64,000 nucleotides of DNA from Clostridiales bacterium (GTDB taxonomy: Bacteria > Bacillota > Clostridia > Oscillospirales > Oscillospiraceae), in contig JAJQEV010000010.1 of NCBI GenBank assembly GCA_021201475.1, positions 1 to 64,000 of the forward strand, written 5' to 3'. The notes beneath the pieces were generated by a model, which was given only the letters and a program-made list of their open reading frames with translations, made no database searches and was not told where the DNA came from. A program made the position numbers and the translations under genes. Of this stretch, positions 8,578 through 16,852 are shown piece by piece (the stretch's first letter is position 1; every line of letters starts with the position of its first letter).

Positions 8578-8592
8578 CAGGAGGAGTGTGCC

Positions 8593-9267
8593 TTGTATGC
8601 CTACTATGTGAAGAATCCTGCCCTTTGGCGGCCCTGTTATTATGAGGAGGCGGTCTGCGGTCTGCCCCTCCTGCGGGTGGAACTGCCCCGCCGCTGGAAC
8701 AGCCGCCGGGTGGGGGCGGTGCTGCGCCGGGCGGGGGTGCACTGCACGCTGAACCTGCCGGAGGGTGGAATGGTGACGCCGGAGCCGTCCCTGGTGTCCA
8801 CCCGCAGCCTGTGGCAGAGCGCGGCGGCGGAGCTGGCCCTGGCCGAACTGACCCGGCGGGGCATCCCCTGGGGAGAGGCCACGGTGGGCGTTCTGGCCAG
8901 CCGCACCACCAGGGAGGTGTGGGAAGCGCTGGAGCGGCTGTCCGGCCAGGTGCGGGCGCTGGCCCTGGACCTGCCGGAGCGGGAGCGGGTGGCGCTGCTC
9001 CTCCAGCGGGAGAGCGGCATTCCGGTGCTGGCCGGGGCGGGAGACGTGACGCTGTGCTTTACCCCGGCGGCGCCGGGGGAGGGGCGGCTGCTGCTGGGGG
9101 CGGAGCGGCCCGCGCCGGAGGGCTTCACCCTGACCGTGCCAGGGGTGCCGGTACCGGAGGGCTGCCCGGCGGAGGGGCTGTACGGGGTGCTGTACCAGAG
9201 TGGCAGGCTGCCGGGGTGGCCCGAGGTGTGCGCTCAAGAAAAGGTGCTCCCTTCCGATGGGACGTGA
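8593..9267 (+). CDS. Hypothetical protein, 224 aa
   Basis: I do not recognise a family. The predicted start is TTG at 8593, placed by GGAGGAG nine bases upstream. The product is soluble, rich in Leu, Arg and Gly, with no membrane segment. The first half looks like a Rossmann-like alternation of strands and helices, for example GEATVGVLASRTTREV near residue 100. The second half ends in a short Gly/Pro-rich tail. Strong GC3 bias matching the neighbours supports it as a genuine resident gene. It is divergent from the FAD dehydrogenase and is followed by accessory DNA. Confidence 0.7.
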   Translation: MYAYYVKNPALWRPCYYEEAVCGLPLLRVELPRRWNSRRVGAVLRRAGVHCTLNLPEGGMVTPEPSLVSTRSLWQSAAAELALAELTRRGIPWGEATVGVLASRTTREVWEALERLSGQVRALALDLPERERVALLLQRESGIPVLAGAGDVTLCFTPAAPGEGRLLLGAERPAPEGFTLTVPGVPVPEGCPAEGLYGVLYQSGRLPGWPEVCAQEKVLPSDGT

Positions 9268-9323
9268 CACCCGTCACCTCCGGTTTTCCTTGTCCAAGCC
9301 GCACAGCTGATCCAGCACCTGCA

Positions 9324-9515
9324 TTAGAGGCTGGCCCATTTTTTCACTGCCGCAGGCGAGATGCCTGCACGTCGTGCAACGCTTCCCTTTCGCATACGTT
9401 TTGCAACGCATTCCTCCACGAGCCAAATCCTGTATTCAAGCTCAATTTTCTTTCCGCTTTGCCATGCCTGTCCCCTCTTACTTTCCCGGTGTATATTGAA
9501 GGGGGAGTACATCAA
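9324..9515 (-). pseudogene. Possible transposase OrfA-like relic
   Basis: A short minus-strand frame encodes a helix-turn-helix-like stretch (GSVARRAGISPAAVKKW) after a basic segment, which resembles the N-terminal DNA-binding part of IS3-type OrfA proteins. A second frame starting MAKRKEN just upstream suggests a frameshift. No downstream catalytic part exists, so it is at best a decayed fragment. The assignment is tentative. Confidence 0.3.
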
Positions 9516-9568
9516 AATCAGAGCTTGAATTTCATGCAGTTTCCTCCCAAATTGTCATTTAAATTACA

Positions 9569-9707
9569 TTTCAAGCAGCGTAGTCTGGGCTATAATGCAA
9601 GGGAATCTTTTAGGAGGTGCTGGTATGAGTTTACTACAAGAGTATTTTTGACATAAATTGACCGCCTGAGTTGCGTAGAGTGCGTTCTACTATGCATCTC
9701 AGGCGGT
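9569..9707 (+). promoter_or_regulatory. Orphan promoter/leader-peptide/terminator unit
   Basis: TTTCAA (9569-9574), 16 bp and a perfect TATAAT (9591-9596) form a promoter. A strong Shine-Dalgarno TAGGAGGTG (9611-9619) precedes an 8-codon ORF (9625-9651, MSLLQEYF then TGA). Ten bases later a hairpin, ACCGCCTGAG (9661-9670) with CTCAGGCGGT (9698-9707), ends in TTTT. This is the architecture of a translation-coupled attenuator. No gene follows it within 2 kb in the same direction, so it is stranded or encodes a small RNA. Confidence 0.5.
9625..9651 (+). CDS. Putative 8-aa leader peptide
   Basis: ATG at 9625 lies six bases after AGGAGGT, and the frame closes at TGA 9649-9651. It is far too short for a folded product. 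Its interest lies in its place between a promoter and a terminator hairpin, as in ribosome-mediated attenuation leaders of resistance or biosynthesis genes. Whether it is translated is unknown. Confidence 0.35.
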   Translation: MSLLQEYF

Positions 9708-9956
9708 TTTGTTGAATTTGGGTAAATATATTAGGCTTCTTTTTTACCCTATGGCTAGAGACAGCTAACTTCAAATCAATATAATCCGAAGTAGGTTTCG
9801 CTTGTTTCATTTGTCTGCTTTAGTGCCCCGCAGTTACACTGAGGCCACGCTCTATCTCTACAGTCTTATTGACGGTATACAACGCAATTTAGAGACACTA
9901 CAATTATCTCGCGGGGGTCTAACCGCTGTTTAGTCTGACGATTACATTCTATCTAC
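9708..9956. other. Non-coding stretch, nothing recognised
   Basis: About 250 bp of mixed, fairly AT-rich DNA between the orphan attenuator and the terminator of the mgl unit. No open frame with a ribosome site and no clear repeat was seen. Confidence 0.5.
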
Positions 9957-10002
9957 AAAAAAACTGAGCCGCGCATAGATGAATTTCATCGCGCAGCTCA
10001 GT
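9957..10002 (-). terminator. Terminator of the mgl unit
   Basis: Read on the minus strand, ACTGAGC..GCGC (from 10002) pairs with GCGC..GCTCAGT (to 9963), followed by a run of seven T. It lies just after the stop codon of the InlB-repeat protein. Confidence 0.8.
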
Positions 10003-10012
10003 TCGTTTGTTT

Positions 10013-10441
10013 TTACGCTTCCTCCCAGATGGCGTACAGGGTGATGCCCTCCTCCACAGCGTCGGAGGAAAAATCCCACGCCTCGCTGCCGTCCGGATAC
10101 AGGGACCAGTACGCCAGGGTGTATCCCGGCCGCACCACGTCCTCCGGCTCCTCCACGGTGCCGCCGTAGGGAACCGACTGGGTCTCCGCGGCGCTGCCGC
10201 CCTGGGTGTCAAAGGTAACGGTCAGGCCGCCGGAGCTTCCTGCGCCGACGATGACCAGAATCAGCACCAGCGCCGCCATGACCGCCACAAGGGCGCTGCT
10301 CCAGCGGCCCACGCTCCGGCGCTGGGTGTCGTCCATCCCGCTCTTTTTGGGGTAGGTGGACACGCCGAACAGCCCGTACCGCCGGGGAGTGGCAGTTTCG
10401 GTTTCTTTTTTTTCCTCTTTCAGGGGAATTTGCTCGCTCAT
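10013..10441 (-). CDS. Membrane-anchored InlB B-repeat protein
   Basis: This 142-residue protein has a charged cytoplasmic N terminus, one membrane helix at about residues 47-68 (ALVAVMAALVLILVIVGAG) and a single extracellular InlB B-repeat/Flg_new module. The module is recognised by VTFDTQGGS near residue 75 and the closing ITLYAIW. Such modules are beta-grasp surface repeats of unknown ligand in many gut Firmicutes. The start lies four bases after the mglC stop codon, so the gene is the last member of the transporter transcript and is closed by the terminator at 9957-10002. A functional link to sugar uptake is not shown. Confidence 0.75.
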   Translation of the reverse strand: MSEQIPLKEEKKETETATPRRYGLFGVSTYPKKSGMDDTQRRSVGRWSSALVAVMAALVLILVIVGAGSSGGLTVTFDTQGGSAAETQSVPYGGTVEEPEDVVRPGYTLAYWSLYPDGSEAWDFSSDAVEEGITLYAIWEEA

Positions 10442-10444
10442 AAG

Positions 10445-11527
10445 TTACTTCCGAGTCAGGTACTTGCGCATATCAATGGAGCAGGCCAGCAGGATGATGG
10501 CGCCCTTGATAATGTACTGCATGTTGCCGGAGACGGACAGGAAGTTCAGCCCCACGAAGATGATGCGGAGCAGGAATACGCCCAGCACAACACCGCCGAT
10601 GGTGCCGGTGCCGCCGACGAAGGAGACGCCGCCGATGACGCAGGCCGCGATGGCGTCGCACTCGTAGTTCAGGCCGGTGTTTGCGGTGTTGGAGCCGATA
10701 CGCGCCGCCTCAATGAAACCGGTGTAGCCATAGGTGACGCCGGCCAGGGTGTGCACCATCATGGTGGTGAAGAACACGTTGACGCCGGACACGTTGGCCG
10801 CCTCGGCGTTGGAGCCCACGGCGAACATATTCTTGCCGAAGGTGGTCTTGTTCCAAATGAACCACATGACGATCAGCACGATGACGGCATAGATCACATA
10901 GTTTGGTATGACCAGCGCCCCTCCTGTTATCCTGCTGATGACGCTACCGGTGATGGCGTTCTTATAGGCGTCAGACAGGCCGGAGATAGACTGGCCGTTG
11001 TTGTCATGGGACATATAGTAGAGCAGGCAGATGCCGTAGACAATCAGCTGGGTGGCCAGGGTGACGATGAAGGGGTGCAGCTGGAACCGCGCCACAAAGA
11101 AGCCGTTGGTCAGGCCTACCAGCCCGCCTACCAGTAGCGCCAGCAGCAACACCAGCACCAGGGGCACCTCGCCCAGGTTGGTAAAGAACTTGTTAGCCGT
11201 AGTCAGGGACAGGAGCAGCGTGGCCGAGATGGCGGCGGTCAGACCCACGGTGCGGCCTGCGGAAAGGTCGGTGCCCGTCAGGACGATGCAGCCGCCGATG
11301 CCCAGCGCCATGGGCAGGCTGGAGGCGGTCAGGCTAATGATGTTGATGATGGAGCTCTTGGAGATGATGTTGGAGTTCCGGGTGTAGGTGAAAATCACGA
11401 AAACGATCAGGATGATGTAAATTGCGTTGTTCAGCAGTGTGTCCACAATAAAAGCGCGGCGATCCTTCCCGTCCATGGCCTTATAGCGTTCACTGGTCTG
11501 CCGTAACGATTTGACAGGGTTATTCAT
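10445..11527 (-). CDS. mglC: Galactose/methyl-galactoside-type ABC transporter permease
   Basis: This 360-residue permease belongs to the ribose/galactose ABC importer class (BPD_transp_2). About ten hydrophobic segments are visible. The family signatures include IVLTGTDLSAGRTVGLTAAI near residue 81, where substrate-binding permeases read G.DLS.G, and the glycine-rich GGTGTIGGVVLGVF near the C terminus. It would form a homodimeric membrane channel with the MglA ATPase, which starts 18 bp upstream on the same strand. The normal partner, the binding protein MglB, is missing from the window because the operon is interrupted upstream of mglA. Confidence 0.9.
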   Translation of the reverse strand: MNNPVKSLRQTSERYKAMDGKDRRAFIVDTLLNNAIYIILIVFVIFTYTRNSNIISKSSIINIISLTASSLPMALGIGGCIVLTGTDLSAGRTVGLTAAISATLLLSLTTANKFFTNLGEVPLVLVLLLALLVGGLVGLTNGFFVARFQLHPFIVTLATQLIVYGICLLYYMSHDNNGQSISGLSDAYKNAITGSVISRITGGALVIPNYVIYAVIVLIVMWFIWNKTTFGKNMFAVGSNAEAANVSGVNVFFTTMMVHTLAGVTYGYTGFIEAARIGSNTANTGLNYECDAIAACVIGGVSFVGGTGTIGGVVLGVFLLRIIFVGLNFLSVSGNMQYIIKGAIILLACSIDMRKYLTRK

Positions 11528-11545
11528 AGTGCAGCAGCCTCCCTC

Positions 11546-12967
11546 TTATACATATTTTGCGGCCAGCGTCAGAATCTCTTCCTGGGTCGTAGTCTTGGCG
11601 TCCACTTCCCCGGCCACACGGCCGCCGCTCATGACGATGATGCGGTCGCACACGCCCAGCAGCTCTGCCATTTCGGAGGATACCATCACAACGGTGGTTC
11701 CGGCGTTTGCCTGGTCGATGATCAGCTGGTAAATCTCATATTTTGCGCCCACGTCGATGCCCCGGGTGGGTTCATCCAGCAGTAGCACCTTCGGATTAGT
11801 CAGCAGCCAACGGGCAAAGATGACCTTCTGCTGGTTGCCGCCGGACAGGGAACGAATCTTGGTCTCCTGGGTGGGGGTCTTGGTCTTTAATGTGTCGATG
11901 CCCCACTGGGTCGCCTTCCGCATGGAGGGTTCGCTGAGCCACAGGCCATGGGCCAGGTGATGTTTCAGGCTGGAGATAACGGTATTATCCTTGATGTCCC
12001 GGATGCCGAAGATGCCGGTGGCGCGGCGCTCCTCCGTCAGCAGAGCGAAGCCTGCCTTCAGTGACTGGCGGGAGTTCTTATTGCTGACCTCCTTGCCCTC
12101 CAGCTTGATGGTGCCGGAGTGCCGGGTGGCGATGCCGAAGATGGACTCCAGCGTCTCGGTACGGCCGCTGCCGTCCAGCCCCGCCAGGCCCAGAATCTCG
12201 CCCTTCCGGGCGGTGAAGGCGACATCCTTCAGCTGGTTATACTGTCCGGTCAGCCCTTCCACCTCCAGCAGTACGTCGCCGGGCTTGTTGGTCTTGGGCG
12301 GGAACTGGTTGCTCAGCTCTCGACCCACCATCAGCTTGATCAGCGACTCGTTGTTCAGCTCGGCGGCAGGCTTTGTGGCAATCCACTGACCGTCCCGCAT
12401 GACGGTGACTTCATCGGAGATGCGCAGAATTTCCGCCATCTTATGGGAGATGTAAATAATGCCGCAGCCCCGCTCCCGGAGCATATCAATAATCCAGAAC
12501 AGATGCTCCACCTCCTGCTCCGTCAGGGAGGAGGTGGGCTCGTCAAAGACGATGACCTTAGAGTGATAGGAGACGGCCTTGGCAATCTCCACCATCTGCC
12601 GCTTGGAGACGGGCAGCTCGCTCATCTTCTGGTAGGGGTCCACATCGATTTTCAGCTCCTCGAAAATCGCCTTCGTGTCCTCCAGCATTTTCTTTTCGTC
12701 TACCATGATACCGGCGGTCAGCGGGTAGCGCCCCAGCCAGAGGTTATCCATGACGGAGCGCTTCAGCGCCTGGTTCAGCTCCTGATGCACCATGGCTACG
12801 CCGTTTTCCATGGCCTCCTTACTGGTTTTGAAGTTGACCTCCTTCCCCTCCAGAAAGACGGAGCCCTCGTCCTTGTAGTAAATGCCGAACAGGCATTTCA
12901 TCAGCGTGGACTTGCCCGCGCCATTCTCGCCCATCAGCGCGTGAACCGTGCCTCTGCGGACGGTCAA
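11546..12967 (-). CDS. mglA: Galactoside-type ABC transporter ATPase, 5'-truncated
   Basis: This protein carries two ABC cassettes, as in MglA/RbsA. The first Walker A (GENGAGKST) is close to the N terminus; it is followed by a second, degenerate one (GLDGSGRTE), with signatures SKRQMVE and LSGGNQQKV and Walker B VIVFDEPTS and VLLLDEPTR. The listed start is TTG at 12967. The same frame stays family-like for eleven more codons upstream (FPGVKALDHAQ) to position 13000, then abruptly turns into unrelated residues with no start before a stop codon near 13118. The normal first dozen residues (the ISKSF segment) and the promoter are therefore lost at the junction with the mobile region. Activity is doubtful. 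Confidence 0.85.
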   Translation of the reverse strand: MTVRRGTVHALMGENGAGKSTLMKCLFGIYYKDEGSVFLEGKEVNFKTSKEAMENGVAMVHQELNQALKRSVMDNLWLGRYPLTAGIMVDEKKMLEDTKAIFEELKIDVDPYQKMSELPVSKRQMVEIAKAVSYHSKVIVFDEPTSSLTEQEVEHLFWIIDMLRERGCGIIYISHKMAEILRISDEVTVMRDGQWIATKPAAELNNESLIKLMVGRELSNQFPPKTNKPGDVLLEVEGLTGQYNQLKDVAFTARKGEILGLAGLDGSGRTETLESIFGIATRHSGTIKLEGKEVSNKNSRQSLKAGFALLTEERRATGIFGIRDIKDNTVISSLKHHLAHGLWLSEPSMRKATQWGIDTLKTKTPTQETKIRSLSGGNQQKVIFARWLLTNPKVLLLDEPTRGIDVGAKYEIYQLIIDQANAGTTVVMVSSEMAELLGVCDRIIVMSGGRVAGEVDAKTTTQEEILTLAAKYV

Positions 12968-13414
12968 CTGGGCATGATCTAATGCTTTTACGCCGGGAAA
13001 GCAGCTTGTAGCCGCCTGGAGGCGTTCGGTCGCTGGGGAAGAACGGCGAAAAATACCGGCAAGCTTTTGCTTACATTTCGGCGGTTCGTATGCTTTAATA
13101 GCGGTTGCACAAAGGAATCAATGCGTGTAGCATACAGCACCGTTGGCAAGGCGGATGACGCGCCTCGGCAGTTCAGGGCGTGAAGTACGTCTTTTTTCCT
13201 CACAGATGCGTAGCGCAGCGGGAAAGCGATTCCTTCACGAAAGCCTACAACGAGATGTCCCATGCCTATGGCTGGCTACCATAACCAAAGGGCAAATATT
13301 ATAGTAACAGGCAAACGCAATAACGGAACATGTTGCAACGCTTCAATATTACAACAATTCTTCCCGGCTTCTGCTGCGGGACGTATCTCAAAAAGCAGTA
13401 AGCCGGACATGAGT
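12968..13414. other. Junction and non-coding DNA of the mobile region
   Basis: Positions 12968-13000 still encode the start of the MglA fold on the minus strand. Beyond 13001 the sequence changes character and no gene is convincing. A minus-strand frame of 91 codons (12988-13263) has no ribosome site and no family I recognise, so I treat it as fortuitous. Confidence 0.55.
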
Positions 13415-13459
13415 AATGCCTGCCGGGGATTGATTTCCCTGGCAGGCGTTATATTTTTT
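13415..13459 (+). terminator. Intrinsic terminator without an upstream gene
   Basis: AATGCCTGCC.GGGA (13415 on) pairs with TCCC.GGCAGGCGTT (to 13450), followed by ATATTTTTT. It would end rightward transcription, yet no rightward gene precedes it, consistent with deletion of upstream element DNA. Confidence 0.65.
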
Positions 13460-13517
13460 GCCTCAACACCCCCTCAAACGACACCAGACGTGTCCGTATG
13501 CTGAGGAGGTTTTGGGT

Positions 13518-13937
13518 ATGACAGTTGAACAGGAAATCCAAGTAGAAGGGCTGCGTGAACAAGGGTACGGTTATGCCACCATCGCCAAGTCAGCAGGGCT
13601 TACCAAAAATGCTGTTGTCGCATTTTGTCGAAAGAAAAGGCTGACGGGCTGCAAAGCCGAGAACAGTCGCATAGATATTCCATCAGACCGCTGCCCGAAA
13701 TGTGGAAAACCCATCGAGCAGAAACCCGGAAGAAAGCACATAAAATTCTGTTCTCCAGAGTGCCGCATAGCATGGTAGAACAGCCACCCGGAAGCCGTGA
13801 AGCGCAAGGCTGTCTATTCCTTCGTCTGTGCGGGGTGTGGGAAAAGGTTCACGGCATACGGCAACGCCCATCGGAAATACTGCTGCCATGAATGCTATAT
13901 CCGTGACCGATACAAAGGCGGTGGCGGTGATGAATGA
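13518..13937 (+). pseudogene. HTH/zinc-finger protein of an integrative element, amber-interrupted
   Basis: The frame opens at ATG 13518 (GAGGAGG twelve bases before). It encodes a sigma-70-region-4-like helix-turn-helix (YATIAKSAGLTKNAVVAFCRKK), then a zinc ribbon (CPKCGKPIEQ..FCSPECRIAW). At 13776-13778 a TAG follows TGG. Reading through it, the same frame continues with a second zinc finger (CAGCGKRF..CCHECYIRDRY) to a TGA at 13937 that overlaps the next gene's start. Homologous element proteins have this complete two-finger form with WW at the interruption, so TGG to TAG is a single-base nonsense change. The truncated product would be 86 residues. Confidence 0.75.
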
Positions 13938-14145
13938 GAAAGAATTTAGCGCGGCGCTTCGCTACCAGTCCGCCATATCCGTGGTAAAAAGTTTGTTCCG
14001 ACAGGGGCTGCTGACCGCCGAGGAATACTCTGAAATTGATACAAAACTGCTCAAAAAATACGCGCCATCTTTGGGTACATTATTCTCCGAAAATGACTTG
14101 ATAACCGGCGAGTTTAGCGCGATATATAGTAGCGGAAAGGGGTGA
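13930..14145 (+). CDS. SHOCT-like small protein of the element
   Basis: This 71-residue protein starts at ATG 13930, overlapping the end of the preceding frame (ATGAATGA). It resembles the short SHOCT-containing proteins found directly before large serine recombinases in Firmicute elements: an N-terminal KEFSAALRYQ segment, then the core LFRQGLLTAEEYSEIDTKLLKKY. The domain is a small helical module of oligomerisation type; its role in the element is unknown. It sits four bases before the recombinase start, so translational coupling is likely. Confidence 0.7.
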   Translation: MNEKEFSAALRYQSAISVVKSLFRQGLLTAEEYSEIDTKLLKKYAPSLGTLFSENDLITGEFSAIYSSGKG

Positions 14146-14149
14146 TTTT

Positions 14150-14887
14150 ATGCGTAAAATCAGCAAAATAGAGCCGATTATCCCGACGGTTCCTACCCGC
14201 AAAAAGGTCGCCGCTTATGCCCGCGTTTCCAAAGATACTGAGCGTCTTGCTCATTCGCTTTCTGCGCAGGTGAGCTATTACAGCGGACTGATTCAGAAGA
14301 ACCCTGAATGGGAATATATCGGCGTATATGCGGATTATGGGATAACCGGAACATCCGCCGATGGACGATCAGAGTTCATGCGGATGCTGAAAGACTGCAA
14401 GGCCGGAAATATCACTATCATTCTTACGAAATCCATCTCCCGCTTTGCAAGAAACACGGTTGACCTGCTGGAGACAGTACGGCAACGGAAGGAGCTGGGT
14501 ATTGAGGTCCGATTTGAAAAAGAACAGATCAACTCAATATCCGAGGACGGCGAGCTCATGCTCTCGCTACTTGTATTCTTTGCCCAGGAAGAAAGCCGTT
14601 CTATCTCGGATAACAGCAAGTGGGGCAAAAGAAAACGCTTTGAATCCGGCGAAATCGGTACGGCAAATAAACATATCCTCGGATACCGCTACGATGAGGA
14701 ACAGCGGAAATATATCATCATCCCGGAAGAAGCAGTTATCGTCCGCAGGATGTTCGAGCTTTATATTGACGGCGTTTCTTTGCAGGGAATCTGCGATAAT
14801 GCTAGTGATATATTTGGACTAACTCAAAAAGTGCCTAAAAAGTGCTTTTTCGCTGTGTTCGAGACCGTTTCGGCCTCGATTTTTTAA
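14150..14887 (+). pseudogene. Large serine recombinase, C-terminally truncated
   Basis: The 245-residue frame begins with the resolvase/invertase catalytic domain. Nucleophile Ser27 lies in YARVSKDTE, SISRFARN carries the second catalytic Arg motif, and LVFFAQEESRSISDN forms the long E helix. The recombinase domain then begins (KHILGYRYDEEQ..IIPEEAVIVRRMFELYIDG). At about 14800 (GICDN) the family match stops and roughly 20 unrelated residues lead to a stop codon. Complete family members have around 500 residues, with a zinc ribbon and coiled coil for DNA binding, all missing here. The enzyme cannot be expected to excise the element. Confidence 0.8.
14859..14886 (+). terminator. Terminator at the recombinase truncation
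   Basis: TCGAG (14859-14863) pairs with CTCGA (14875-14879), with further pairing inside, followed by seven T. It belongs to the DNA joined on to the recombinase fragment. Confidence 0.6.
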
Positions 14888-14922
14888 TACCTGTGTGGAT
14901 GACAATCCCAATACATAAATTC

Positions 14923-14969
14923 AGAGCGTGTATCGCCCCAATTTCGGGGATGGGTACACGCTCTTTTTT
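14923..14969 (+). terminator. Second terminator upstream of the replication genes
   Basis: AGAGCGTGTA (14923-14932) pairs with TACACGCTCT (14955-14964), with an inner CCCC/GGGG stem, followed by TTTTT. Two terminators in 110 bp isolate the following genes from the recombinase. Confidence 0.75.
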
Positions 14970-15000
14970 ATGCCATGAAACAAGTGGAGGTGAAGGAACC

Positions 15001-15288
15001 ATGAGCGGAAATACAGCAGATAGCAACGTGCGATATTCCAGAGATAAGCCCAATGACTGCAAGTTCTGCTACTACTGGCAGGGCCGGAAGAAGGGTTGTC
15101 TGATGGGAGAGCAGAACTGTGCCTATCTCATCCGTGAGGAGGAGCCATCTGAGCGCAGCCGGTGTGATGGCTGTCCCTACGGTGAATATTCGCCCTGCAT
15201 CGGCTGGTGTACCGTGGATGTGATAAACGCTGTTTTCAAGAACCGGCTGGCCGCAAGAGCAGACCGGAACCAGGAAAGGAGTCCGTGA
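15001..15288 (+). CDS. Cysteine-rich small protein of an integrative element
   Basis: This 95-residue protein starts at ATG 15001, behind GGAGGTGAAGG. Nine cysteines are arranged as CKFCYYWQGRKKGC and CDGCPYGEYSPCIGWC, which suggests one or two metal sites. It has no signal peptide or membrane helix. Proteins of this look accompany the replication genes of gut Firmicute integrative elements, but I know of no assigned function. The stop codon overlaps the start of the next small cysteine-rich gene (TGATG). Confidence 0.65.
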   Translation: MSGNTADSNVRYSRDKPNDCKFCYYWQGRKKGCLMGEQNCAYLIREEEPSERSRCDGCPYGEYSPCIGWCTVDVINAVFKNRLAARADRNQERSP

Positions 15289-15452
15289 TGGGAAAGAAGA
15301 AATATCCGGAGGATAGCTATGACAAGAGCAAGGACGGGAAGTTCCCAGACTGCCGCTACTGCCGGTATCACACCTCCGGCAGCAAGGGAATCCGGTGCCG
15401 GTATAAACACTGTCTGTACCGTAAGCGGCAGGCCGACGGGCGGAGGAGGTGA
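15288..15452 (+). CDS. Small basic CxxC protein of the element
   Basis: This 54-residue, very basic protein carries CRYCRYH near residue 23 and a later CRYKHC, again a likely zinc site. It overlaps the previous stop codon and ends six bases before the replication-type gene, so the three are one transcription unit. It reads like a partial duplicate of the second half of its neighbour's zinc motif. Function unknown. Confidence 0.6.
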   Translation: MGKKKYPEDSYDKSKDGKFPDCRYCRYHTSGSKGIRCRYKHCLYRKRQADGRRR

Positions 15453-15458
15453 GCTTTC

Positions 15459-16127
15459 ATGCCGGTCTTTCGTGTTGAGAAAAACACAAATTATACAACC
15501 ATGAGCAACTACCACCTGAGAGACAGGAACCTGACGCTGAAAGCAAAGGGTCTGCTCTCCCTCTGTCTGAGCCTGCCGGAGACCTGGGATTACAGCGTCC
15601 GGGGCCTGGTTGCCATCTGCAAGGAGGGCAAAGACAGCATCGTCAAAATCTTGCAGGAGCTGGAGCAGTATGGCTATCTGGAACGGCATCAGCTTCGCCG
15701 GGATGATGGAAAGATGGGCGGCATTGAGTATGTGATCTATGAAATGCCTCGTGAACCGTGTACGGAAAAACCGTGTGCGGGAAATCCGGACACGGTAAAA
15801 CCGGACACGGATAACCCGGATGCGGCAAAACCGGATGCGGCAAAACCGCGTCCGGAAAACCCGCCACAATTAAATAAAGAACAATTAAGTAAAGAAGAAT
15901 TAAATACTGACTCAAATAAAAGAAAGAATGAGAAAGAGCCTCGCCACCAGTATGGGGAGTATGGCAACGTCCTTCTGTCAGATTCTGAGCTTTCTTCTTT
16001 ACAGGCCGAGTTCCCCCAGGACTATCAGCGACGGATTAAGCGATTGTCCGAGTATATGGCCTCCACCGGGAAGTCATACAAGAGCCACCTGGCGACCATT
16101 CGGAGCTGGGCAAGGCGTGACCGGTGA
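15459..16127 (+). CDS. Winged-helix replication-initiator-like protein
   Basis: This 222-residue protein has the start typical of replisome-organiser proteins of integrative elements: FRVEKNTNYTTMSNYHLRD, then the winged-helix core LTLKAKGLLSLCLSLPETWDYSVRGL with recognition helix GKDSIVKILQELEQYGYL. A Pro/Asp/Lys-rich linker at about residues 104-130 is built from short repeats (NPDTVKPDTDNPDAAKPDAA). A C-terminal helical domain (LQAEFPQDYQRRIKRLSEYM) may contact helicase or ssDNA. It precedes a DnaC-type loader gene, the usual order. Its role in element replication is inferred from homologues and context. Confidence 0.75.
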   Translation: MPVFRVEKNTNYTTMSNYHLRDRNLTLKAKGLLSLCLSLPETWDYSVRGLVAICKEGKDSIVKILQELEQYGYLERHQLRRDDGKMGGIEYVIYEMPREPCTEKPCAGNPDTVKPDTDNPDAAKPDAAKPRPENPPQLNKEQLSKEELNTDSNKRKNEKEPRHQYGEYGNVLLSDSELSSLQAEFPQDYQRRIKRLSEYMASTGKSYKSHLATIRSWARRDR

Positions 16128-16201
16128 CAGGCGGCCTCTAATCCAGGAACAGCAGGAACCTACAGCCATGACAACTACAGATGCGAAGAAGGAGAAAGCT
16201 T

Positions 16202-16852
16202 ATGAACGAGCTGTTATCTTCCCTCTTTGACCGGAACATGAAGGCCGAGCCTTCCGACGAGGAGTATGTCGGAGAGGACGGCCTTTTTTACTGCAAGAAA
16301 TGCCATACGCCCACCCAATGCCGGGTGGAGATCGCAGGCAGACAGAGCATTGTCTCCTGTATGTGTAGCTGTGCCAAAGAGGAGCTGGACAAATACGAGC
16401 GTGAGCTGGCGGAGATGAACCGTCGGAATCATATCTACAGCCTGAAAGCCAACGGCATTCAGGAGCGGGCCTTGTATGACTGGACGTTTGAGAAGGCAGC
16501 GGACAGCCCCAGCATCCAGATGGCAAGGCGATATGTGGACAGTTGGCCGGAGGTCAAAAAGAACAACCTCGGTCTCCTGCTTTGGGGCGACGTTGGAACA
16601 GGAAAATCATTTACAGCCGCCTGCATTGCCAACGCCCTGCTGGGGACCGGGGTGCCGGTGCTGATGACAAACTTCTCGAAAATATTGAATCAGAAGGCAT
16701 TCCTGGTTCTGCGAGGGAAATGCCTGTGTAAAGCCCTTGTTGGAATACGGGAAGGAGATCGTCAGTGCGTATCCTTTCTGTTCTCTGCCCTCTGCGTCGT
16801 AAAACAGGAATTCTCCGAAGTCGGCCTGAGCGTCGCCGGGAAGATGCTCTAA
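16202..16852 (+). pseudogene. DnaC-like helicase loader, truncated by IS relic
   Basis: ATG 16202 is preceded by AAGGAGAAAG. The protein begins with a zinc-binding region (CKKCHTPTQC..CMCSC) and continues into the AAA+ fold with Walker A GDVGTGKSF and the segment PVLMTNFSKILN. At about 16690, codon 163, family similarity ends; the remaining frame to 16852 is read antisense to an istA fragment. Walker B and the arginine finger are missing. Loaders of this family are around 260-280 residues, so this one is inactive. Confidence 0.8.

Noticed and set aside
12988..13263. 91-codon minus-strand frame at the mglA junction
   Set aside because: No Shine-Dalgarno, no recognisable domain, and it overlaps the displaced start of mglA in another frame. 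It is probably fortuitous.
15775..15860. Short tandem repeats in the replication-type gene as a CRISPR or iteron array
   Set aside because: The units are in-frame codon repeats (NPDxxKPD) without spacers or constant unit length. They encode a flexible linker.
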